Below are positions 1 to 10,038 of a stretch of 64,000 nt of DNA, piece by piece. A model generated the notes under the pieces. The model made no database searches. It was not told the DNA's origin and saw only the letters and a list, made by a program, of their open reading frames with translations. The position numbers and the translations under genes are program-made. Location: contig CM038925.1 in the NCBI GenBank assembly GCA_021904315.1, forward strand, positions 16,494,501-16,558,500. Direction: 5' to 3'. Source of the DNA: Sphagnum magellanicum (lineage: Eukaryota > Streptophyta > Sphagnopsida > Sphagnales > Sphagnaceae). The number at the start of each line of letters is the position of its first letter. Position 1 is the first letter of the stretch.

Positions 1-48
1 ATTACCTTTTCAATTTTTGGGGTCTCATCTCAAATCTAGTACACCCAC

Positions 49-3000
49 CAATCGATTAAGCTGCTCAATCTCTGCAGCCAGTTGCTTCAGTGTCAAATCT
101 GCTGCCTGTTCTCTTCTCAATGCTCCCGCTAATACTCCCTCCAGTACTTTAAGCTACACACACCATATCACCCTCATTGGTGTCAAGAAACAATGTCCAG
201 TTTTGGGGACACCCAACCCAGCAGAGGATGTAATATTGAATTAGAAAACAAACTCCACTACAATGTTGAGACCTTCTTATGTGTAATGTGGGGTCCAGAA
301 AGAGCTTTGCCAAACTCCTGTGAGTCAAAGGAGCAGTGGGCCTTCTCAACACCATCCACAGTAACTGTAGCCACACCCAGGCCATGATCCAATTCTTGCA
401 AGCTTCCTTGCACCGAGCCGACAGTCCACATTGAGGGCATCCAGAACACATCTTTCCTCCTGCATCGATCAAGCTCCTCCTGAACAAAGCAAAAGTCACA
501 TGATTATATGATCCAGAAGGTCACATTCTGAAAGTATAATTACAGAAACAGCACATGGACTGTTTAAGATCAAGGAAGCTTGCAAGGAACCAGAGTCACA
601 GTTTGGTAATGCACAAAGGTTTACGGTTTAGGCACCTTCAACTCTTGGATCTCTTGACGGAGGCCTTTTACATCTCCAGAAGCATCTTCATTAACAATGG
701 CCTGTCCACAAATGATACACCACAAACCCAGAAATCACCTCTAAGAGGCAAAACTCTTTGACTTCTCTTAGCTCTCAGATTCATCAATTCTCAACCCTCA
801 CATGAACCACCTTTGGAAGGAAGGTCACACTCTTACATTGTTTTTGATTTTCTTGGCACGTTGAGCAAACTTGAGTGTGCTCAATGTCTCCAGTGCACAG
901 CTGCAATGCAGGGAAAATTTGATTATTCCTTTCATTTGAGTACTGATCATCACCCAGGCATGGTTCCTGATTGCAAATGATGACTTGGGCAGAACCCAAA
1001 AGCAGATGTCCCAAGTGTGGCGACTGTGGAACAGCTTCTTTGTGAAAGAAAACAAATGATGGCAGCATACCAGCTTGAGGGGCTAATATTGGCAATCATC
1101 GTTGTCTTAGAATTTCCACCAAGTGAATCCTGTGCACCCAACCAGTCCATTATCCTGTGAAGAACTACTCTTTGAGACTTTAACTGATCATAAAGTCCAT
1201 GCCCAGTTGGCAGCTCAAAGGAGTGAGCTTATGCTTCTTCCATGATTGCTGTTTGATCAGCTCCAAGAGATGGAGGTACAAGGGAAATCAGCAGGCTTAA
1301 ACAATGGCAAGAAGATGACCTCAGCAAAAAGGGCATGGATCATACCTGGAGGAGAAATGTGAGCTTAGAATCACGATATGGCACATGCCGCTGTTTCCCA
1401 TTTGCTACATCGACCAGAATCATGATAACCAGCCTGTTTGTGCAGAGAGGGAAAATTCATTTCTTCACTCAAACAGCCAGATTCTTCAAAGCACAAGCAC
1501 CTCTCACAACATTTGACAAGAAAGCTGTGGATTTGGGCTTACCCAAGAGTTGAAAGAGACTTGTTGATGTTGGCTGCTTCCTTCAAACGATCACCTTCAG
1601 CACCTGAGAGTTTCTGTCTGTTTGCCATGAACACACCCCACAAGATTACAGTTTCAGATCACCTGCAGCACCAGAGTTTTTCCATCTGTTTTCAATGAGC
1701 ATACCCAAGAAGATTACAATCTGATACACAATCAAACATGCACAACAAGATTACAATCTGATACACAATTGGGCATACCCAACAAGATTACAATCCAATA
1801 CACAATCTCAAGCAGAGACCTTGTGCAGAAAGATAACACCAGAAGAAACTATCATTTTGCTCTTGCAGAGAATGAAACGAGACACAAGACCATTGGTCAA
1901 AGAAAATTGACCTTTCAGACCCAGCAAGGTCCACAAGATTCAACCGGCCAAATCGAGTGTTTGTCACTGATTCACATTCCCACTGCATCACTCCACAAGT
2001 AAACCATATTCCAGACCCTTCAGACCTGAGAAATCAGAGTAGAAGCTGAAGCAAATTCTGTAGAGAAGAATAAGCTCTTGCAAAAGAAGGACATGCGAAA
2101 CCAAACCTTGCTTTGAATGATGCATGTGAAAACACTATGTGACCGGCTGCTCTCTCCATTCAAGTTGGTGGCAGCCACTTTCCTGTTCATTGCTCCCTGG
2201 AATACATGACCAACAGAAGAATGGTTACTGATTTTGATATCTCTTTGAGATCAAATTCTGCATTTACAAGGGAGAAACCAATCGTGAGATGTAGTACCAG
2301 AAGGAGGAGATGGACCACATCCTGGACACTTTCAACCTCCACCTCGGACAGGTTTTCCACATACACACCCTTCTTCCCATCTTCCCGAATCTGAGAAACT
2401 CAACAAGGAAGAACATTAGAGAGCTCTCTGATGTTCACAGAACCTTTTCCAGGCAGACAAACAATGCAAAACCTCAGCTCACAAGACTGTTATCAGACTC
2501 TTTACCTGCAGATTTGTAGATGATGGTTCAAGCAAGTCAGTGATCTGCTCATTGTAGATCTCCAGGAAAGAGCACTTGCAGATATACCTCAGATTCTCAT
2601 GCTTGCGATGTTCTTCATCCTGCCACATAGTGGTGCTCTTCTGTAACCTGTGAGTATATACGTGAAAGTTGTGTCCACCCACTTTTTTTACAACAAGATA
2701 GAACAGTACAAACTAATGCAGCTCATGGAATTGCACAAAGGAAAAAACTTGCCACTCATACCAAGTGAATTTTGGCAAAGAGATGCTCGAAAACACGTGG
2801 AGTCATGCCCCGATCATCACTTGGCCAGCGGTCAAGGTCAACAATGTCTCCAAGCATCGTATGTGTTTTGCCACTACCCGTCTGCCACCAACCCATGGAA
2901 TCAAACTAACACATGCATGTACAACCCATCATACAATCTCCAGCAGATGCAGGAAGTCTTTGATCCTTATGTGCATAACACAGAGACTGGAAACATTTTC

Positions 3001-4706
3001 AACATGTTTGGCTAACCTGGCCATAACAAAACATGCAGCTGTTGTACCCAGCCATGCAATTCTCCACCATTGGCAATCCTGCCACTGTGAAAAGCTTCTC
3101 CTGTAGGTCACCAGAATTCTTCAAAGTCAGCAGCACATACAGCAGTTGATTGACCACTCTCTCTCTTCAGGGACACACACACACACACATGTTCACAAGA
3201 TTGAAAAACACAGAATTCATGAGATCAGAATGTTCATCTTGCCTGGGTAATGTATTCACTGGCCACATGGTCAAATGTGAATCTCGACTCCGGTTGCCCT
3301 ACCCAGCTGATGCAGTGTGCACTTTCTTGCTTCACACACCTATTGAATCCCTGAGTTGATGCTTCCAAGATGTTGATCGGTCGCAACCGGATCACAACCT
3401 ACAAGAACCCAGAGCAACATGCAACAAAAAGAAATAAGCAAGCATGGAGAATCAAAACCAGATCATGACCTAAAAGAAACCAGATCAATGTGATGATGAA
3501 TGAACACATCAAATCTACAACAGGATCAAAGCATTGAAAATCAAAAGTGAAACACATTTCCCATGCAGATCTTACATCTTACAATTCTTCAATTCTTGAG
3601 TAGATGAATGTATACACAGAATCACACAGTACCAACCAACCACCCACCTGCACATTGTGTTCTCTCCAGAAGGTGGGGTCCTCCTCAAGCTCAAAATACT
3701 GCTGCTGCTCCATGCAATGCTCACTGGGTTGTGGCTGTTGTTGCATCATACCTGATGTTTGCAGCACTGATTTCCCACCAGAAGAACTGAGAGCAGCAGC
3801 AGCAGCACCTCGTGCAAGGGAAGATCCTGCTATGACAGAACATGTTGAGCCATTCTGGTTCACAGATGTCATGCCATATCTGAGAGCTCTGGTTACATTC
3901 CGGCTTGGAGTTGCAGCAGCTAGGGTTTGTAGGGCGCCTGAGCAGCTTGCCCTCAACTCGGCAGCATCCACAATGGGAGGCTTCCCTTGCATTCTCGATG
4001 TACCTTTGGGTGTTGCATGAGCAAATTCACCGCCGCTGGCTGCATTCTTGCTTCCCCCTTGGAACTGCCCTGATGGTCTCAATGCCACTGCCTCAGAGCT
4101 GCTGTTGGTGGTGGATCCAACAGAGGTTTTTGTTGGGTTCTTGGAGGGAGTGGCTCGACTGTCGCAGCCACTATCTGTTCGAGAAAAAACAGCATTGCTC
4201 TCAGACAGAGAGCTCCGGGATGGTACATATGGCGATCTTCGGAGGCCAGAAGAGCTAGGGATTTCAAGTCCGTGCGATGCAGGTTGCTTATACTGCCATG
4301 TGCATTTCGGCTTCACAGCAGATGATGCACCACCACCTGCTGCTTGTGCAAAACCTGCATGGATCACTACATGCTTCTCAGGCGTCATTCCAGCTCCAAT
4401 TCCTCCTCCAGCTAGTGCTTCTCCATTGCTACCCACATTGCTCTCCTGCATATTCTCCAGACCCAGCACCCGCCTCTTGGACTTTGGAGTGGACGACGAC
4501 CAGTTTGTAGCGGCACATGGCTCAGCCTGCAGCGATTTCCTCGACCCGGTTACTGCTGCCTCCACAATGGGACAAAGGGGTTGGCGCCCACTTATCCCAG
4601 CAGCAGCTTCAATACTACTCATCAAGTTGCTGCTGGGTATCTGTTGCTGCAGTTTCTTGGGAGAGCTTTGAGTGAAGAGACGCAGAGGCGACATGCCCTT
4701 ACCCAT
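49..4706 (-). CDS. Kinesin-12 family motor protein (5' part, continues beyond base 1)
   Basis: Plus-end-type kinesin of the plant kinesin-12 (phragmoplast/division-plane) class; role inferred from family. Exons, high to low: 4706-3648, 3398-3243, 3100-3017, 2881-2762, 2640-2506, 2390-2298, 2196-2107, 1982-1912, 1617-1543, 1433-1346, 1129-1071, 900-837, 701-636, 479-273, 153-49. All junctions keep phase and give 824 residues with no stop. Residues 1-353 are a Ser/Ala/Gly-rich disordered extension in one exon. The motor follows: P-loop GQTGSGKT at 432-439 (split by intron 3), switch I SSRSH at 565-569, switch [13 protein letters not shown] at 593-603. The stretch [19 protein letters not shown] in exon 5 and the post-motor helices in exons 14-15 (ending [10 protein letters not shown]) are typical of kinesin-12. 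Intron 2 begins GC, not GT. The start ATG at 4706 lies just behind a (GA)n tract. The C-terminal coiled coil lies outside the window. Confidence 0.93.
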
Positions 4707-4712
4707 GTGAAG

Positions 4713-4713
<1 letters not shown>

Positions 4714-4748
<35 letters not shown>
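4714..4748. repeat. (CT)n microsatellite in kinesin 5' leader
   Basis: About 17 CT units, read as (GA)n on the coding strand, ending 8 bases before the kinesin start codon. GA-rich leaders and GAGA-type elements are common near plant transcription starts. Whether this tract lies in the transcript is not shown. Confidence 0.9.
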
Positions 4749-4750
<2 letters not shown>

Positions 4751-5730
4751 AAGTTGGAGAGCTTCAAATGTGCTGCTGCTCCCCAAAACTGTTCTCAAAA
4801 TTGCCACAATTGGGTCATTACTGCAGAGAGAGACCTTGCAAACTACACACGTGATAACGATGACGGTTGAAACTGACTCGAGACATAGCTAGCAAGCAAC
4901 GGAGAAAGCTCTCAACCAACATGCATGCAGAAGAAGAAGAGAGAAAGCTCGCTCTCAAACAGGCATGCATGCAGAAGAGAAAGTCGTAGCTCTCAACAGT
5001 CAGAAAGCGTTACCAAATCTCCGTCCAGAACTGAGATACCAAGCGACAACGACAACGACAACAAACCCAAGCTTCTCAATTCCGTTTCGTTTCCCCTTTT
5101 CTTCACAACCTTTCCCACAACGACAATCCTGGAAAGCAACAAAAAATGCTCCTCAACCCATAATTCTCCTTCTTCTTTACCTCAATCCGAGAACAAACTC
5201 CCGACCAGCTTTCCTTCCCATTCCCTTGTTCTTCTTCTTCTTGCATTAGACACTGCACATTACACTGTTGCATACAAGAGAAACATGATCGTAAAATCCA
5301 TCGCGATTGACTCAACCCATTACCAGTAATGTTGAATTTCTGCGTCTGATTTCTTGAGGATCTGGGACATTCAAAGACAAGGAGGAAGACGACGACGACG
5401 ACGACGGCGGCGACGACAACCACTAGACACAGAAACGACAACAACGGGCGGGCAGCGCGGGCGCATGCGAGCGAGGCGCATGCGAGCGAGGTCGCGAGCG
5501 ACGCATGCGGTCGGGGGTGGTGCGTCGCGCGCGACAGACGAGGGCCCAAGGGCTCTCGGGGGGGGGGGGACTGAGAGAGGCGCGAAATTTCAAAATCGAG
5601 GGGCCAATCGACAGTTTGGGCCTTGGAATTGAGGTCCCGGTTATGTTTGAGGGGGGGTGTTTCGATGTGCGTGCCTTCTCTCCCAATTCAATTCCGGGTA
5701 TCTCAAACCCCTCAAAGAACCATCAGTTTC
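4749..5730 (-). promoter_or_regulatory. Probable kinesin promoter and 5' leader, with GC-rich core
   Basis: This kilobase upstream of the kinesin start is less AT-rich than everything beyond 5.75 kb. It contains a GAC trinucleotide run (about 5384-5420), a CpG-rich patch at 5440-5560 with the 15-mer GCGCATGCGAGCGAG nearly repeated twice, and a G run at about 5559-5569. The abrupt change to AT-rich DNA near 5750 suggests the end of the promoter. No TATA box or start site can be fixed by eye. Confidence 0.4.
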
Positions 5731-5814
5731 CATGAAAGAACTATGGATTTTTTCGACTTTAACACTCAAAAAAAATTAATTACAGATTGATTATTATTTG
5801 CAACTAATTAAAAC

Positions 5815-6023
5815 TACCATAGTACCTTGGCCATTTCAACACATGTCCATCAATTGATTAATTAATTAATTTTGAAATTTTCATTTCAACAAATGGAATA
5901 TTCCTAAATATTCACTATTTTCCTTCACAATATTCTTTTGATTTGGAAGAAATAATTTTTGAAAATTTCAACATTTCTGAAAATAATATAATTCATGTTG
6001 AATTGGCCAAGGTACTTAGGGTA
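5815..6023. mobile_element. Small MITE-like element with 30-bp imperfect terminal inverted repeats
   Basis: The left end reads TACCATAGTACCTTGGCCAT and the right end, reverse complemented, reads TACCCTAAGTACCTTGGCCA. The match continues into TTCAACA..TG, about 30 bases with a few mismatches or indels. The 209-bp body is AT-rich with no coding potential. No clear target-site duplication is visible, so the superfamily is not assigned. Confidence 0.6.
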
Positions 6024-6217
6024 ATACCTTGCCTATTGGTTTTTTTTCTTTTTTCTTTTTGCTTTAAACTTATATAGTTGAAGAACTTGGAAAGTTGAAA
6101 CTATAGTTAAAAAGTGACAATGGGCTAATCCAAGATCGCTAAGTTCAACAATAGATAATAAAAAGATCTCAATTTGAAATTGAGTTTTAACAAAATTCTC
6201 AACCTCGAATGTATATA

Positions 6218-6345
6218 AATACCATAGTATCTTGGCCACTTCAATTCAACACACATTTGTCGAATAATCAAGCAATTTTGAGGACTTCATTTCAACAAAT
6301 GATACAATCCCAAATATTTCATCATATTCTTAAATTTTCTTCAGA
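6218..6345. repeat. Partial second copy of the 5815-6023 element
   Basis: The stretch beginning ATACCATAGTATCTTGGCCA and running through the TTCATTTCAACAAATG motif aligns to the left half of the upstream element (direct orientation). No right-hand inverted end is seen, so this is a truncated copy or a direct duplication. Confidence 0.5.
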
Positions 6346-9300
6346 ACAAATATATATATCATTTGAGTCATTTATTCATTGGCCTTTCATTAGGTGTTTT
6401 TGCAAATTTTTTGAAAAGGAATACATATGCGGAGCTTGCCTTAAACCTTGCTTTACAACCCCAAAATGAAGGGAGTTGCAAAATAATAATCAAAAAAATT
6501 CCAATGTGATTAAAAGAATAAGAAACAATTAGTAAAATGTTCATTTGAAAGATGTGAGTGTTGAAGCTTTCAACAAAGCAAATAATTGTAAAATGACAAT
6601 AATATCACCAACAACACTTGCAAACAAACTTCAAATAAACCATTAACATGGGGTTTTTAAGCCTTTAAATTGTAATGAAAGAAGTTTTGCAAGATCTATC
6701 ATTCATCCATGTTTAATCTTCTCTTCTTTCTTACTTGCCCTCTCTCATCTTGCCTTCCTTTCCATTTGTACAACTTTTTTCCTTTTTTTTCTTTATTGAA
6801 CCAACTTCATTTCAATGTCTATGATTTTGAAAGAAGGAGAATAATAATAATATTGCATATTCTATTGTGTGGTGTGTTATTTATTTGTTTAAAAAAATTA
6901 TATGATATGTAAAATCATATAAATTTATTTCTTACTCTCGCACTTATAAGAATGTGAATGAAATTTCACACTTGCATTTACACTTGAAATGTATATTTTT
7001 TTATATACATGCACAACATTAGTCTTTAAGCCATGTGAATCCCACCCCTTGGGCTTTATTGGACACCTAATAACAAGGCATAAGTTTTTCTTACAAAAGT
7101 TTAAAACATTTGAATCCAAGAATTGGAATCTAAACAACATCAATCGATTTTATTTTTTAATTGAAGAAAAAAAAGACTTTACTACTAGGAAAAGATTAAA
7201 TTAATGAAATACAAATTCAATGGATGAAAATAATTAAAAATTAAATGATGCGTTAACTACGATTAATTTAAAATGTATATTACTTTGATCCCAATTCATG
7301 TCTACATAAAAGGTCATCAAACCATTTTGCTTTATGAGGTGCCTACTATATTATGCATTTTGAAGTGAATAGAAAAGTGGCATGATCATCACCACAAATG
7401 TTAGTTTTTATTAGAGAATAGATGGCCAATTTTGCCAAGCAAGTAGTTGCTAGGAGAAAAAAGGTGAACAATGATAAGTGTTACACATTAAATTTAAAAC
7501 AATTTGCTTTTGCAATGGGTTTTGGTTGGGGTTAGGGAAAGGGCAATTTTTTGAAAAAATTGTGCCATTGGTCCCATCCACCACTATGTACCCCCAAAAG
7601 TGAATCCTTCAATTGTTTTCACGACTATTGTTAAAAAACATCATAATTATTGTAGGCTACAATCTCAATAATGTCACTCTTCATACGACAATGTCATAAG
7701 TGTATCATGAAATAACAATATTTTCATATTTTCAAAAACCTTAATGGATTGTTAATAACCATTGATTTTCTCAAAAGACATGCATGAAATTATTTTAGTT
7801 CATTTATTCATATTATGTACACAATCTTGTAACAATGATCAAATAATGTTTTGCATCTATAATTTTTTGTAAATGTTTATAAATTCTTATTCAATTTTAC
7901 TAGAAATTGAATCTATGTGACAAAGAAAATGTCAAATGTGGATTTCAAAAATATTATTATTTGCAAGTATACTTTTTGAACCATTATTTGATCACTTTTC
8001 TTTTGTACTATTGAATTTTCAAAAAAAATTATCTTTTGCTTCATTTTGTTTAATAATTTAATAGTAAATTTTAAGTGTTTTTTTGAAAAAAATAAATACC
8101 TATCCTTTAAAGCATGGTTAAATAGAGGTATAAGTGGGTTGATGTCATATGGTTTGTGCTATATAGTAATGATTTGATGCATAAAATTTAATCAAATTAT
8201 CAAAACACATATCATAATTTTTTTTAACCAAAAAGGAATGTGTTAAAAACATTGACAAAATATTACATTTTTTTTTGGTTTAGCTCACGAATTTTTTCAA
8301 TTGTTTTGTTTTACGTAATACATAGATAATAAGTTGAACATCATTTGTTATGTAACACCTTAAGTGAGTGTAAATCACAACAGGGGAAAAGAAAACATGT
8401 GCATGTCCAAACATAGAAAATTCATGACAAAAAATGCTCCATCATAAATCATGATTTACATGATAAAAACAAAATTACAACATTTTAAATTCTACAATCA
8501 ACCTTTGTTCTTATTTTGAGGAACATATTTTCATTGAGTCATTACCAATTTACTACATGTTTTCACATTTATTCCCTCTTGTCCTTTGTACATATTTTCA
8601 CATAATATTTATATAATTGTAAAAAATCACACAAACTTTGTGTAATTCATGATTTATGTAACTAAAAAAATGAGTTGGGAATGTTTTTTTATTGATTGAG
8701 TCCCATGAATAAGATCAAAATGATTCTATCATGGTTGTTTTTGCATGTTAAACATAAATGGATTTTTCCATTTTCACCTTTTGCATTGTTAGTTGTTCTT
8801 TTGTTAATAATTTTTTAAACAATGTCAACATATCCATACGAAGCCTAACGAAACACATCTTCATATCTCAACGACATGTTGAAATAACCTTGATATAAAT
8901 GAATTTTGAGCAAAAAAACAATAATGACATTCTACAATGTGTAACATGTAATAATTTTTTATTAGTTACACCTAGAATAAAAAAATAAATTTTTGAATTT
9001 TTTTGAATTGCAATACACAAATTCAATTCTATATGAATTTCAAACACTAAATGACACAAAAATTACAAAAGACATTGTTCCATTCCATTCAACAAAAATG
9101 TCAATTGGACAATGTCCATAATTATCATAGTGATGACCACTATTAGACCCTATGCCTGGTTCAGCTAAATCAATTTCAATCATCATTGTCATTAGAACGA
9201 TTCATTTTGTCCTTGTGGAAAATTGAATCTAGGCTGCGGTAATGAGTATTGTGCATTTTTTAAACGTATCATATTCAAGAAGGTATATATTTATTTATTT

Positions 9301-9958
9301 ATGGTCAAAAGTTCCCATTTTCAAATCATGTTTTAAATATGAAGAATACATTAAGCTATACTACTAGGTAGTTGGTATTGAGTCTCTAGCATCATCAAAT
9401 CACGTGACATGTAACATTCAATGATTTATCTTCAACAAACATGTCTTGTACTCGTAATGTGTAAAAAGTAGAGCAATTAAGAAAAAAAAAAATTAGAATT
9501 GCAAACATGAACACATGAAATTTCAGAAATGTTATAAAAACATTTAACAAAATATAATCAAATCAATTGATACCATTAAAAGGATATGCAAAGCATTTTT
9601 TATAATGGAAAACGGTAGCAAAATGGTTGCATGAGCATATATGGTAAGAGTTTTTTTCAAGGTGATTAACGTAATGAATAAAAGCAAAATGTCAAAAGAA
9701 AGTATATTCAATCAGTAGTTGGCATGATTCAATCTAATCCATCATAACCACATGCATTGCAAAATATGGAAATACATATGTTATATAATAATTTTGACAT
9801 ATACTCTCACTTTTACCCACTTGAAAACAATTACCATTTGCGTAAATGGGTATAGGGGAGCCAAACAAAATTTAGCAACCGGGTAAGGTATGTATGTACC
9901 CTGGTATATGCCCATGGGTATATCAGGGTGTTATTAGATTCCCATACAGAAAACTGGT
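6346..9958. other. AT-rich intergenic DNA, no gene seen
   Basis: Both strands are broken by frequent stops and no recognisable protein motif was found. Only simple A/T runs and one dispersed repeat (7639-7712) stand out. The 3' flank of kinase copy A lies at the right edge. Short open frames here have no resemblance to a family I know. Confidence 0.6.
7639..7712. repeat. Dispersed repeat, copy 1 (matches 14401-14474)
   Basis: ACATCATAATTATTGTAGGC followed by a TACAATCTCAATAATGTCAC..ACGACAATGTCATA core is alignable over about 70 bases to 14401-14474. This points to a shared non-coding element, probably the inside of a non-autonomous transposon. Confidence 0.5.
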
Positions 9959-10038
9959 TTATTTCCTCCCTTTCTTTCTCCTGTTTTTCTTTTTTTCCAG
10001 TGGTACTATTTCTGGTTGAAATTCGAAAGTCAGCATCA

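Noticed and set aside
6..48. A further kinesin exon between 48 and 6 ending at AAAAG|GTAAT
   Set aside because: It would leave an intron far too short; the next exon is probably outside the window.
4048..4671. Long plus-strand open frame (about 207 codons) opposite kinesin exon 1
   Set aside because: It is the antisense shadow of a Ser/Ala-rich coding exon; the minus strand is confirmed by motor-domain exons in phase.
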